DNA from: Pseudomonas sp. W4I3
GTDB lineage: Bacteria > Pseudomonadota > Gammaproteobacteria > Pseudomonadales > Pseudomonadaceae
Assembly (NCBI RefSeq): GCF_030816195.1
Contig: NZ_JAUSXS010000001.1
Coordinates: 1,511,501 to 1,575,500, forward strand
DNA: 64,000 nucleotides
Direction: 5' to 3'
The position numbers and the translations under genes were made by a program. This document shows positions 10,488-18,846 of this stretch, piece by piece. Numbering within the stretch: the first letter of the stretch is position 1; the number at the start of each line of letters is the position of its first letter. The notes under the pieces are model-generated. The model was not told where the DNA came from. It was given only the letters and a program-made list of their open reading frames with translations, and made no database searches.

Positions 10488-10889
10488 ATGGGCATGGATA
10501 GCCAGGGCTTTACCCTGATCGAGTTATTGATCGCCGTGGCGATCATTGCGCTGCTGGGCGGCATCGCTTACCCCGCCTACACCAGCCAAGTGAAAAAGGT
10601 GTATCGGGTGCAAATCGTCGCGCTGCTGACCGAGCAAGCTCAGCATCTGGAGCGCTTTTACACACGCAACGGCAGTTTTATTGATGCAGGCGGCGTCAGT
10701 ACAGGCAATGATCACTATAGAATCAGCGCAGTATTGAACCCCCAGGATTTTGCCCTGCTCGCCACGCCTGCCACCGACTCAGTCATGGCGGACGACGCTT
10801 GCGGCCAATTCCGCTTGACCAGCTCCGGGATGCGAAGCAATCCGGGTGCTGCACCGCAGATGCCGCTCAAGGCATGCTGGGGGCAGTGA
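10488..10889 (+). CDS. pilE: type IV pilus minor pilin PilE
   Basis: Class IVa pilin of 133 residues: short leader MGMDSQG, cleavage before FTLIELLIAVAIIALLGGIAYPAY, and the PilE region QAQHLERFYTRNGSF. Two cysteines near the C-terminus (DDACGQF and KACWGQ) could form the D-region disulfide. AAGGAA lies 8 nt before the ATG. It is the last gene of the minor-pilin run. Confidence 0.88.
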   Translation: MGMDSQGFTLIELLIAVAIIALLGGIAYPAYTSQVKKVYRVQIVALLTEQAQHLERFYTRNGSFIDAGGVSTGNDHYRISAVLNPQDFALLATPATDSVMADDACGQFRLTSSGMRSNPGAAPQMPLKACWGQ

Positions 10890-10951
10890 TGAGAGTGCTG
10901 GATGAATGGGCGCCGGGTGCGCTTCTCCCTTTTTATCGGCTGGATCAAATG

Positions 10952-12061
10952 ATGGCAAAGCAACAGCGAGTAGTGATTGTCGGCGGCGGCGTAATGGGCT
11001 TGTTGACGGCATACAACCTGGCAAACCGGGGGCAGGCGGTCACCTTGTTGGAGCGCGCCTGGCTTGGCCAGGAATCGTCCTGGGCTGGCGGCGGGATTGT
11101 TTCGCCGCTGTATCCGTGGCGCTACAGCCCGGCGGTGACGGCCTTGGCCCACTGGTCCCAGGATTTCTACCCGCAACTGGCGCAACGGCTGTTCGCCGCC
11201 ACCGGTGTTGACCCCGAGGTTCATACCACGGGCCTGTATTGGCTCGATCTGGATGACGAAGCCGATGCGCTGGCCTGGGCTGCGCGTGAGGGGCGGCCCT
11301 TGAGCAAAGTGGACGTTTCTGCGGCCCATGATGCGGTTCCGGTGCTGGGCAGCGGTTATTCGCGGGCGATCTACATGGCCAACGTGGCCAATGTGCGCAA
11401 TCCGCGTCTGGTCAAATCACTCAAGGCGGCGTTGTCGGCGCTGCCCGATGTGACGATTCACGAGCAGTGCGAAGTCGATGGATTTATTTTGCAAGGCGAT
11501 ACCGTGGTGGGCGTGAATACGGCTGCTGGCGCCATGCTGGGCGATCAGGTGGTGCTCGCAGCGGGTGCCTGGAGCGGCGAGTTGCTGGGAAAACTGGGCT
11601 TGACGCTGCCCGTGGAGCCGGTCAAGGGCCAGATGATCCTCTACAAGTGTGCGTCTGACTTCCTGTCGAGCATGGTCCTGGCAAAAGGGCGCTATGCGAT
11701 ACCGCGGCGTGATGGGCACATCCTGATTGGCAGCACCCTGGAGCACGAAGGGTTCGATAAAACGCCGACCGACACCGCGCTGGAAAGTCTCAAAGCGTCC
11801 GCGGTGGAGCTGTTGCCCGCCCTGGCGGACGCCGAGGTGGTGGGGCATTGGGCGGGGCTGCGGCCCGGCTCGCCGGAAGGCATTCCCTATATTGGCGAGG
11901 TGCCGGGCTTTAAGGGCCTGTGGCTCAATTGCGGGCATTACCGCAATGGCCTGGTGCTTGCTCCGGCGTCCTGCCAGTTGTTTGCCGACTTGCTGCTGGG
12001 GCAGGCACCGATCATCGATCCGGCACCTTACGCCCCCGCCGGTCGACTCAACGCTGAATAG
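10952..12061 (+). CDS. thiO: glycine oxidase ThiO (FAD-dependent amine oxidase)
   Basis: DAO-family flavoenzyme that oxidises glycine to the imine used to build the thiazole of thiamine. An N-terminal FAD Rossmann motif (VVIVGGGVMGLLTAYNLA), the SSWAGGGIVSPLYPW block near residue 45 and the C-terminal GHYRNGLVLAP motif identify it; 369 residues from the second of two adjacent ATGs (10949 and 10952). The frame is open further upstream to 10799 but that overlaps pilE. In P. aeruginosa this gene neighbours pilR-pilS, absent here. Confidence 0.88.
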   Translation: MAKQQRVVIVGGGVMGLLTAYNLANRGQAVTLLERAWLGQESSWAGGGIVSPLYPWRYSPAVTALAHWSQDFYPQLAQRLFAATGVDPEVHTTGLYWLDLDDEADALAWAAREGRPLSKVDVSAAHDAVPVLGSGYSRAIYMANVANVRNPRLVKSLKAALSALPDVTIHEQCEVDGFILQGDTVVGVNTAAGAMLGDQVVLAAGAWSGELLGKLGLTLPVEPVKGQMILYKCASDFLSSMVLAKGRYAIPRRDGHILIGSTLEHEGFDKTPTDTALESLKASAVELLPALADAEVVGHWAGLRPGSPEGIPYIGEVPGFKGLWLNCGHYRNGLVLAPASCQLFADLLLGQAPIIDPAPYAPAGRLNAE

Positions 12062-12281
12062 ACTTCGGCCCTTGCTGCAGGTGCGCCTGGGTGCAATACC
12101 AGGCCTGGCCCGAGCTGAGCGCACGATCCTGCGGCACATGCACGCCGCAGTGGGCGCAGCGCACCATCAAAGCGGCATCTGGCTCGCCGGTGCGGCGTTG
12201 GCTGGCAGCAGGGCTTTTAAATTTGCGCCAGAGCCATACCGCGGCGGCAATGACGGCGATCCAGAACAATAGACGAAGCAT
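12048..12281 (-). CDS. PP0621-like small membrane-anchored zinc-ribbon protein
   Basis: A 77-residue protein with one N-terminal membrane helix (LLFWIAVIAAAVWLW), a basic linker, then MVRCAHCGVHVP ... AWYCTQAH, in which three Cys and two His could hold a metal. It resembles small conserved Pseudomonas proteins named after P. putida PP0621. No function is known. It overlaps the thiO 3' end by 14 nt on the opposite strand, and takes the position where P. aeruginosa has pilR-pilS. Confidence 0.7.
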   Translation of the reverse strand: MLRLLFWIAVIAAAVWLWRKFKSPAASQRRTGEPDAALMVRCAHCGVHVPQDRALSSGQAWYCTQAHLQQGPKSIQR

Positions 12282-12362
12282 GATGGGCAGTTTCTCGATA
12301 AGGAATGCGCCAGTTTAGCCAAGGTCGCCATGGGCGCACAGCGCAATAAATACTCGCCCATG

Positions 12363-12392
12363 AAAAAGGGAGCTCCTGAGAGCTCCCTTTTG
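12363..12392 (-). terminator. intrinsic terminator after bamD
   Basis: Perfect inverted repeat AAAAGGGAGCT / AGCTCCCTTTT around a 6-nt loop, 16 nt beyond the bamD stop; flanked by A and T runs so it can act in both directions. Confidence 0.85.
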
Positions 12393-12407
12393 CGTTGCGT
12401 CGAACAA

Positions 12408-13433
12408 TCAGTCGAACACACCGAAGGTCATGTAGCTGAACCACGAGCGGTCCTGGTTGTTGCCCAGGGCTTGCGGCTCTTCTTCTTCGATCACGTCGCC
12501 GTTTTCGTCGTGCGGCTTGAGGTCCGAAGGGATCGCGTCCTTGGCGTCCTGGTACTGCTTGATCACGTCCTGGTTGGCACGTGTTTCACCTGGCGGCAGC
12601 GGTGGACGGGACTCGATCAGGCCCAGCGTGTACTTGCTCAACCACGAACGGTTGTCGGCTTCGTCAACCTGAGGCACGAACTGGCCGTCTTTCAGGCTTG
12701 GGTGGTCCGGGTAGTTGAGCTTCAGGGTTTCCAGGCTGGTGCTCGCCAGTTCGTCCAGGTGCAAGCGCTGGTAAGCCTCGGTCATCACGGCCAGGCCGTC
12801 ACCCACCGAAGGGGTTTCCTGGAAGTTCTCCACCACGTAGCGGCCACGGTTGGCGGCGGCCACGTATGCCTGACGGGTCAGGTAGTAGTGGGCCACGTGG
12901 ATCTCGTAGGAGGCCAGCAGGTTGCGCAGGTAGATCATGCGCTGCTTGGCGTCCGGCGCGTAGCGGCTGTTCGGGTAGCGGCTGGTCAGCTGGGCGAACT
13001 CGTTGTAGGAGTCGCGAGCGGCACCCGGGTCACGCTTGGTCATGTCCAGCGGCAGGAAGCGCGCCAGCAGGCCAACGTCCTGGTCGAACGAGGTCAGGCC
13101 CTTCATGTAGTAGGCGTAGTCCACGTTCGGGTGCTGCGGGTGAAGGCGGATAAAACGCTCGGCGGCGGACTTGGCAGCTTCCGGCTCGGCGTTCTTGTAG
13201 TTGGCGTAGATCAGCTCGAGCTGGGCCTGGTCGGCATAGCGTCCGAACGGATAGCGCGACTCCAGTGCCTTCAGCTTCGCTGTGGCGCTGGTGTAGCTAT
13301 TATTATCCAAGTCTGTCTGAGCTTGCTGGTACAGCTCGACTTCGCTCAGGTTTTCGTCGACGACGTCCTTTGTTGACGAGCAAGCAGCAGTCATGGCGAG
13401 GATGGCGATCAGCAGCAGGTGTTTCACTTGCAT
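12408..13433 (-). CDS. bamD: outer-membrane assembly lipoprotein BamD
   Basis: Essential lipoprotein of the BAM complex that folds beta-barrel outer-membrane proteins. N-terminal lipoprotein signal ([14 protein letters not shown], Cys 18 lipidated) is followed by TPR repeats, e.g. [35 protein letters not shown] and [17 protein letters not shown]-like [17 protein letters not shown]. The C-terminal tail beyond about residue 260 is an acidic extension seen in pseudomonads (341 aa total). Start set at MQVKHLL; the longer frame to 13517 lacks a signal peptide at its N-terminus. Confidence 0.94.
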   Translation of the reverse strand: MQVKHLLLIAILAMTAACSSTKDVVDENLSEVELYQQAQTDLDNNSYTSATAKLKALESRYPFGRYADQAQLELIYANYKNAEPEAAKSAAERFIRLHPQHPNVDYAYYMKGLTSFDQDVGLLARFLPLDMTKRDPGAARDSYNEFAQLTSRYPNSRYAPDAKQRMIYLRNLLASYEIHVAHYYLTRQAYVAAANRGRYVVENFQETPSVGDGLAVMTEAYQRLHLDELASTSLETLKLNYPDHPSLKDGQFVPQVDEADNRSWLSKYTLGLIESRPPLPPGETRANQDVIKQYQDAKDAIPSDLKPHDENGDVIEEEEPQALGNNQDRSWFSYMTFGVFD

Positions 13434-13582
13434 GGCGGCTTGCGTCCCTATGACGGCCGCTGTCTTGGGCGGGGCCGTCCTGTTATGATGAGCGCCCCGT
13501 TGAAAGCCTCGGGGCAAAAGACGCCGTATTTAACCACAAGCGCGCAGCCGAAACCAAAGGCTGTGCCACGCCTAGTCTGAGC

Positions 13583-14545
13583 ATGTCCGATAAAATTGAA
13601 CTTCGCGCAGAGGTGCCGTCCGAATTGGGCGGCCAACGCCTCGATCAAGTCGCCGCACAATTATTCGCTGAGCACTCGCGCTCGCGCCTTTCCGCCTGGA
13701 TCAAAGACGGCCGCCTGACTGTGGATGGAGCGGTTATCCGCCCGCGAGACATAGTGCATGGCGGTGCGATTCTTGAGCTGACTGCCGAGCAGGAAGCCCA
13801 GGGAGAATGGGTCGCCCAGGACATCGAGCTGGATATCGTCTATGAAGACGACGACATCCTGGTCATCAACAAACCCGCAGGCCTGGTGGTTCACCCGGCT
13901 GCCGGGCACGCTGATGGCACCTTGCTCAATGCCTTGCTGCACCACGTGCCAGACATCATCAATGTGCCGCGTTGCGGCATCGTGCACCGTCTGGACAAGG
14001 ACACCACCGGCTTGATGGTGGTGGCCAAGACCATTCAGGCGCAGACGCAGCTTGTTACTCAATTGCAGAGTCGCAGCGTCAGCCGGATCTACGAATGCAT
14101 CGTGATCGGTGTCGTGGTGGCGGGGGGCAAGATCAACGCCCCCATCGGTCGCCACGGCCAGCAGCGTCAGCGCATGGCGGTGATGGAGGGCGGCAAGCAG
14201 GCCGTCAGCCACTATCGCGTGCTGGAGCGTTTCCGTTCCCACACTCACGTGCGGGTCAAGCTGGAAACCGGTCGTACTCACCAGATCCGCGTGCACATGG
14301 CCCACATCAACTTCCCGTTGGTCGGCGATCCGGCCTACGGTGGCCGCTTCCGCATTCCGCCTGCGGCCAGCCAGACCATGGTTGAATCGCTCAAGACGTT
14401 CCCGCGCCAGGCGCTGCATGCACGCTTCCTGGAACTGGATCATCCGACGAGCGGTAAGCGCATGAGCTGGGAATCGCCGCTTCCGGACGATCTGGTCTGG
14501 TTGTTGTCGCTGCTTAAACAGGATCGCGAGGCGTTTATCGGATGA
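13583..14545 (+). CDS. rluD: 23S rRNA pseudouridine(1911/1915/1917) synthase
   Basis: Makes three pseudouridines in helix 69 of 23S rRNA. An S4 RNA-binding domain (GGQRLDQVAAQLFAEHSRSRL and KDGRLTVDG, residues 15-55) precedes the catalytic domain with the RluA-family motif GIVHRLDKDTTGLMVVAKT (catalytic Asp near 140) and the C-terminal LETGRTHQIRVHMAH block. 320 residues is the expected length. Divergent from bamD and overlapping pgeF by the sequence ATGA, as in related genomes. Confidence 0.96.
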   Translation: MSDKIELRAEVPSELGGQRLDQVAAQLFAEHSRSRLSAWIKDGRLTVDGAVIRPRDIVHGGAILELTAEQEAQGEWVAQDIELDIVYEDDDILVINKPAGLVVHPAAGHADGTLLNALLHHVPDIINVPRCGIVHRLDKDTTGLMVVAKTIQAQTQLVTQLQSRSVSRIYECIVIGVVVAGGKINAPIGRHGQQRQRMAVMEGGKQAVSHYRVLERFRSHTHVRVKLETGRTHQIRVHMAHINFPLVGDPAYGGRFRIPPAASQTMVESLKTFPRQALHARFLELDHPTSGKRMSWESPLPDDLVWLLSLLKQDREAFIG

Positions 14546-15267
14546 ATGACTGGCTGATTCCGGACTGGCCCGCGCCGTCTCGGGTCAAAGCCTGCGTCAC
14601 CACCCGTGCGGGCGGCGTCAGTGTGGCGCCGTTCGACAGCCTCAACCTGGGCGATCATGTCGAGGACAGCCTTGAGGCCGTTCTGGAAAATCGTCGTCGC
14701 CTTACCGATGCCTTCGATATTCAGCCGGCCTGGTTGCGCCAAGTCCACGGGGTCAGCGTGGTCGAGGCCGATCCGGGCCGTATCGCCGAAGCCGATGGCG
14801 CCTGGACCAGTACCCCCGGTATCGCCTGCACATCAATGACGGCTGACTGCTTGCCTGCATTGTTCTGCAATCGAGCGGGCACCCGCGTTGCGGCGGCTCA
14901 TGCCGGTTGGCGTGGGCTGGCGGCCGGCGTGCTGGAGGCCGCTTTTGAAAGCCTTGAGAGCGACCCCGCCAACGTTCTGGTCTGGCTCGGCCCGGCCATT
15001 GGCCCGCAGGCCTTTGAAGTCGGCCCCGAGGTGCGTGAAGCTTTCATGCAGCAACTGCCGGCGGCTGCCCAAGCCTTCGTTCCCGGCCGCAATCCCGGCA
15101 AGTTCATGGCCGACATCTATCAGCTCGCCCGCCTGCGCCTTGCCGCGCGGGGCATTAGCGCTGTGTATGGTGGCGGCTTTTGCACCGTGACCGACCCGCG
15201 CTTCTTTTCTTACCGCCGCAGCCCGCGTACGGGCCGATTCGCCTCCCTTATCTGGCTTGAACGCTAG
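14542..15267 (+). CDS. pgeF: peptidoglycan editing factor PgeF (laccase-domain, YfiH)
   Basis: Cytoplasmic Zn-dependent enzyme of the YfiH family, implicated in removing misincorporated serine-containing muropeptides and reported with purine-nucleoside phosphorylase activity. Metal-site blocks are visible: RQVHGVSVV, TADCLPALF, AAHAGWRGLAAGVLEA, and GPAIGPQAFEVG, with GGGFCTV...FFSYRR at the end. 241 residues, normal. Translationally coupled to rluD by a 4-nt overlap. Confidence 0.93.
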   Translation: MNDWLIPDWPAPSRVKACVTTRAGGVSVAPFDSLNLGDHVEDSLEAVLENRRRLTDAFDIQPAWLRQVHGVSVVEADPGRIAEADGAWTSTPGIACTSMTADCLPALFCNRAGTRVAAAHAGWRGLAAGVLEAAFESLESDPANVLVWLGPAIGPQAFEVGPEVREAFMQQLPAAAQAFVPGRNPGKFMADIYQLARLRLAARGISAVYGGGFCTVTDPRFFSYRRSPRTGRFASLIWLER

Positions 15268-15297
15268 ACTGTCCTGACCTGTATCAACCCACAGCTG

Positions 15298-15325
15298 CTT
15301 GAATCCCGCAAAATCCACCCCATCT
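15298..15325 (+). promoter_or_regulatory. heat-shock (sigma-32) promoter of clpB
   Basis: CTTGAA at 15298-15303, a 14-nt spacer, and CCCCATCT at 15318-15325 match the RpoH consensus (CTTGAA, 13-14 nt, CCCCATNT) at every position. It lies about 75 nt before the clpB ATG. Predicts strong heat induction. Confidence 0.9.
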
Positions 15326-15398
15326 ATAAGGGTATCTGGCAGGTTTCTTCATTCAGGATGTGTTTACAGCTCCGGCCTGCTCAAAAGGAAGGTGACTA

Positions 15399-17963
15399 AT
15401 GCGTATTGATCGTTTAACCAGCAAATTGCAGTTGGCCTTATCGGATTCCCAGTCCCTGGCGGTCGGCCTCGACCACCCGGCGATTGAACCGGCGCACTTG
15501 ATGCAAGCGCTCCTGGAGCAACAAGGTGGTTCTATCAAGCCCTTGTTGATGCAGGTGGGCTTTGACGTCAACAGCCTGCGCAAGGAGTTGAGCAAAGAGC
15601 TCGACCAACTGCCGAAAATCCAAAACCCTACCGGCGACGTGAATATGTCGCAGGACTTGGCACGCCTGCTGAACCAGGCAGACCGCCTGGCCCAGCAGAA
15701 AGGTGACCAGTTCATCTCCAGCGAGCTGGTGTTGCTCGCCGCGATGGACGACAACAGCAAGCTCGGCAAATTGTTGCTTGGCCAGGGCGTGAGCAAGAAA
15801 GCCCTGGAAAACGCCATCAACAACCTGCGCGGCGGCGAGGCGGTGAATGACCCCAATCACGAGGAGTCGCGCCAAGCCCTGGATAAGTACACCGTCGACC
15901 TGACCAAGCGTGCCGAAGAGGGCAAGCTTGACCCGGTGATCGGCCGTGACGATGAGATTCGTCGCACCATTCAGGTGCTGCAGCGTCGCACCAAGAACAA
16001 CCCGGTACTGATCGGTGAGCCTGGCGTGGGTAAAACCGCGATCGCGGAGGGCCTGGCCCAGCGCATCATCAATGGTGAAGTACCGGACGGCCTGAAAGGC
16101 AAGCGCCTGCTGTCCCTGGACATGGGGTCGTTGATTGCCGGCGCCAAGTTCCGTGGCGAGTTCGAAGAGCGTCTGAAATCCCTGCTCAATGAATTGTCCA
16201 AGCAGGAAGGGCAGATCATTCTGTTTATCGACGAACTGCACACCATGGTCGGCGCGGGTAAGGGCGAGGGCTCGATGGATGCCGGCAACATGCTCAAGCC
16301 TGCCTTGGCGCGAGGCGAGTTGCATTGCGTCGGTGCCACCACGCTCAACGAATACCGTCAGTACATCGAAAAGGATGCGGCGCTTGAGCGGCGCTTCCAG
16401 AAAGTGCTGGTGGAAGAACCGAGCGAAGAGGACACCATTGCCATCCTGCGTGGCCTGAAAGAACGCTATGAGGTTCACCATAAAGTCGCGATCACCGACG
16501 GCGCGATCATTGCCGCGGCCAAGTTGAGCCATCGCTATATCACTGATCGGCAGTTGCCCGACAAGGCCATCGACTTGATCGACGAAGCGGCCAGCCGCAT
16601 TCGCATGGAGATCGACTCCAAGCCGGAAGTGCTCGACCGCCTGGATCGCCGCCTGATTCAACTGAAAGTCGAATCCCAGGCGCTGAAGAAAGAAGAAGAC
16701 GAGGCGGCGAAGAAGCGCCTGGAAAAACTCCAGGAGGAAATCGTGCGCCTGGAGCGGGAGTATTCGGACCTCGAAGAAATCTGGACCTCGGAAAAAGCTG
16801 AGGTGCAGGGTTCTGCGCAGATCCAGCAGAAAATCGAGCAATCCCGCCAGGAACTGGAAGCTGCGCGCCGCAAAGGCGACCTTAACCGCATGGCCGAGTT
16901 GCAGTACGGGGTCATCCCGGACCTGGAACGTAGCCTGCAGATGGTCGACCAGCATGGGCACAGCGAGAACCAGTTGCTGCGCAGCAAGGTGACTGAGGAA
17001 GAAATTGCCGAAGTGGTCTCCAAGTGGACCGGGATTCCCGTGTCGAAAATGCTGGAAGGCGAGCGCGACAAGCTGTTGAAGATGGAAAACCTGTTGCACC
17101 AGCGCGTTATTGGCCAGGAAGAGGCCGTGGTGGCGGTGTCCAACGCGGTGCGGCGTTCGCGCGCCGGGTTGTCCGACCCGAATCGTCCGAGTGGTTCGTT
17201 CATGTTCCTCGGCCCGACCGGTGTGGGTAAGACCGAGCTGTGCAAGGCCTTGGCTGAATTCCTCTTTGATACTGAAGAGGCGATGGTGCGCATCGACATG
17301 TCCGAGTTCATGGAAAAACACTCGGTGGCTCGCCTGATCGGCGCACCACCAGGCTATGTGGGCTACGAGGAGGGTGGTTACCTGACCGAAGCCGTGCGGC
17401 GCAAGCCTTACTCGGTGATCTTGCTCGATGAGGTCGAGAAGGCGCACCCGGATGTGTTCAACATCCTGCTGCAAGTGCTGGAGGATGGCCGCCTCACCGA
17501 CAGCCACGGCCGTACGGTGGATTTTCGCAACACGGTGATCGTGATGACCTCCAACCTGGGCTCGATGCAGATCCAGGAACTGGTGGGCGATCGCGAGGCC
17601 CAGCGCGCAGCGGTAATGGATGCGCTGACCACGCACTTCCGGCCGGAATTTATCAACCGGGTGGATGAAGTGGTGATCTTCGAGCCGCTGGCGCGGGATC
17701 AGATCGCCGGTATCACCGAGATCCAGCTGGGGCGTCTGCGTGCACGCCTGGCCGAGCGCGAACTGGCGCTGGGCCTGAGCAGCGAGGCGTTGGACAAGCT
17801 GATCGCGGTGGGTTACGACCCGGTGTATGGCGCACGGCCGTTGAAGCGTGCGATCCAGCGCTGGATCGAAAACCCGCTGGCACAGCTGATTCTGTCGGGC
17901 AGCTTCATGCCGGGTACCAGCGTCGAGGCAACTGTGGAGAACGACGAGATCGTCTTCCACTAA
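15399..17963 (+). CDS. clpB: ATP-dependent disaggregase ClpB
   Basis: Hexameric AAA+ chaperone that extracts proteins from aggregates together with DnaK. The 854-residue protein has the Clp N-domain (residues 1-150), AAA-1 with Walker A GEPGVGKT (about 205-212) and Walker B LFIDELHT, a coiled-coil M-domain (about 400-530, rich in Glu/Lys/Arg), and AAA-2 with Walker A GPTGVGKT (about 605-612) and [22 protein letters not shown] precedes the ATG. Single-gene unit between a sigma-32 promoter and an intrinsic terminator. Confidence 0.97.
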   Translation: MRIDRLTSKLQLALSDSQSLAVGLDHPAIEPAHLMQALLEQQGGSIKPLLMQVGFDVNSLRKELSKELDQLPKIQNPTGDVNMSQDLARLLNQADRLAQQKGDQFISSELVLLAAMDDNSKLGKLLLGQGVSKKALENAINNLRGGEAVNDPNHEESRQALDKYTVDLTKRAEEGKLDPVIGRDDEIRRTIQVLQRRTKNNPVLIGEPGVGKTAIAEGLAQRIINGEVPDGLKGKRLLSLDMGSLIAGAKFRGEFEERLKSLLNELSKQEGQIILFIDELHTMVGAGKGEGSMDAGNMLKPALARGELHCVGATTLNEYRQYIEKDAALERRFQKVLVEEPSEEDTIAILRGLKERYEVHHKVAITDGAIIAAAKLSHRYITDRQLPDKAIDLIDEAASRIRMEIDSKPEVLDRLDRRLIQLKVESQALKKEEDEAAKKRLEKLQEEIVRLEREYSDLEEIWTSEKAEVQGSAQIQQKIEQSRQELEAARRKGDLNRMAELQYGVIPDLERSLQMVDQHGHSENQLLRSKVTEEEIAEVVSKWTGIPVSKMLEGERDKLLKMENLLHQRVIGQEEAVVAVSNAVRRSRAGLSDPNRPSGSFMFLGPTGVGKTELCKALAEFLFDTEEAMVRIDMSEFMEKHSVARLIGAPPGYVGYEEGGYLTEAVRRKPYSVILLDEVEKAHPDVFNILLQVLEDGRLTDSHGRTVDFRNTVIVMTSNLGSMQIQELVGDREAQRAAVMDALTTHFRPEFINRVDEVVIFEPLARDQIAGITEIQLGRLRARLAERELALGLSSEALDKLIAVGYDPVYGARPLKRAIQRWIENPLAQLILSGSFMPGTSVEATVENDEIVFH

Positions 17964-17986
17964 GCCTGGTTAGCGCTGCTATAAGA

Positions 17987-18016
17987 GGAGGCCCCGCATT
18001 GCGGGGCCTTTTTTTT
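17987..18016 (+). terminator. intrinsic terminator after clpB
   Basis: Hairpin AGGCCCCGC / GCGGGGCCT with loop ATT, followed by eight T; 24 nt after the clpB stop. Confidence 0.93.
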
Positions 18017-18148
18017 CGATAGGGCGTTGAACTGTAAGGCAAAGGCTTGTAAAGTGCGCCCCGCAGCAACGTCAGCCCACGGGTTTCTTCTCCCCAAGAA
18101 GAAATCAGAAAGAAGCGCAAATCATTGTCTTAAAAGCAATTTAAAGGG

Positions 18149-18176
18149 TTGACAGGGGTTTTTAAGATTGTAGAAT
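18149..18176 (+). promoter_or_regulatory. sigma-70 promoter of the tRNA cluster
   Basis: Consensus -35 TTGACA (18149-18154), 16-nt spacer, -10 TAGAAT (18171-18176), then a GC-rich discriminator (AGCGCGCC), the pattern of stringently controlled stable-RNA promoters. About 90 nt before tRNA-Asn. Confidence 0.85.
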
Positions 18177-18266
18177 AGCGCGCCTCAGAGACGCTAACGT
18201 AGCGATACGGACAGGGTCGAAGAGAAGGTTGTAATGCAGTAAAAGTTGTACTTTGAAATATGTAGT

Positions 18267-18342
18267 TCCGTGATAGCTCAGTCGGTAGAGCAAATGACTG
18301 TTAATCATTGGGTCCCAGGTTCGAGTCCTGGTCACGGAGCCA
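18267..18342 (+). tRNA. tRNA-Asn (GTT)
   Basis: 76-nt cloverleaf: acceptor TCCGTGA / TCACGGA, D arm AGCTCAGTCGGTAGAGC, anticodon loop CTGTTAA with GTT at 18300-18302, T loop TTCGAGT, encoded CCA. Confidence 0.98.
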
Positions 18343-18351
18343 ATTTCAAAC

Positions 18352-18428
18352 CGGGGTATAGCGCAGTCCGGTAGCGCGCCTGCTTTGGGAGCAGGATGTC
18401 GGGAGTTCGAATCCCCCTACCCCGACCA
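18352..18428 (+). tRNA. tRNA-Pro (TGG), copy 1
   Basis: 77-nt cloverleaf: acceptor CGGGGTA / TACCCCG, anticodon stem CCTGC / GCAGG around TTTGGGA (TGG at 18386-18388), encoded CCA. Identical to the copy at 18604. Confidence 0.97.
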
Positions 18429-18433
18429 TATTT

Positions 18434-18509
18434 GGGTCGTTAGCTCAGTTGGTAGAGCAGTTGGCTTTTAACCAATTGGTCGTAGGTTCGAATCCCACAC
18501 GACCCACCA
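18434..18509 (+). tRNA. tRNA-Lys (TTT)
   Basis: 76-nt cloverleaf: acceptor GGGTCGT / ACGACCC, anticodon loop CTTTTAA (TTT), encoded CCA. The T stem GTAGG / CCCAC has an A-C mismatch at pair 51-63. Confidence 0.97.
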
Positions 18510-18573
18510 TTTTTGAGACCAGTTAACGCTGGAATCAGATCTTAAGATCAGAGGCCAAAAGCGCTGATCGAAG

Positions 18574-18599
18574 AAGGCGACTGAAAGGTCGCCTTTTTA
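18574..18599 (+). terminator. intrinsic terminator within the tRNA cluster
   Basis: AAGGCGAC / GTCGCCTT hairpin with a 5-nt loop region and TTTTTAT tail, 64 nt after tRNA-Lys and just 4 nt before the second tRNA-Pro. It should end the Asn-Pro-Lys transcript, leaving the second tRNA-Pro dependent on read-through or its own promoter. Confidence 0.85.
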
Positions 18600-18603
18600 T
18601 TAC

Positions 18604-18680
18604 CGGGGTATAGCGCAGTCCGGTAGCGCGCCTGCTTTGGGAGCAGGATGTCGGGAGTTCGAATCCCCCTACCCCGACCA
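18604..18680 (+). tRNA. tRNA-Pro (TGG), copy 2
   Basis: Exact 77-nt copy of the tRNA-Pro at 18352-18428; the identity also covers an A before and ATATT after the gene. It lies between two intrinsic terminators. Confidence 0.97.
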
Positions 18681-18684
18681 TATT

Positions 18685-18721
18685 AAAAATCCTCGTATCG
18701 AAAGATACGGGGATTTTTTTT
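18685..18721 (+). terminator. intrinsic terminator after tRNA-Pro copy 2
   Basis: AAAAATCCTCGTATC, GAAA loop, GATACGGGGATTTTT followed by further T; the arms pair over about 15 bp with G-T pairs. Confidence 0.9.
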
Positions 18722-18754
18722 GCCTGCGAAATTCCAAAAGCACCACAAAACAAA

Positions 18755-18844
18755 TGTGGGAGGGGGCTTGCCCCCGATAGCGGTGGGTCAGGTAAAAATA
18801 CTTAACTGATCCGCCGCCATCGGGAGCAAGCCCCCTCCCACATT
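18755..18844. repeat. REP-doublet palindrome (TGTGGGAGGGGGCTTGC family)
   Basis: Outer arms TGTGGGAGGGGGCTTGC and GCAAGCCCCCTCCCACA in inverted orientation, inner arms GATAGCGGTG and CGCCATCGGG, around a variable centre. It sits directly at the ndh stop codon. Same family as 41420, 44444 and 52746. Confidence 0.93.
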
Positions 18845-18846
18845 TT

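Noticed and set aside
10799-10951. Longer N-terminus for thiO
   Set aside because: It overlaps pilE in another frame and lies before the FAD Rossmann motif, which normally starts within ten residues.
15438-17960. 840-codon open frame antisense to clpB
   Set aside because: Same effect; clpB is certain and the antisense product is low-complexity.
18352-18680. tRNA-Pro pair as attL/attR of an integrated element
   Set aside because: Only tRNA-Lys and a terminator lie between; no integrase; the copies are complete genes.
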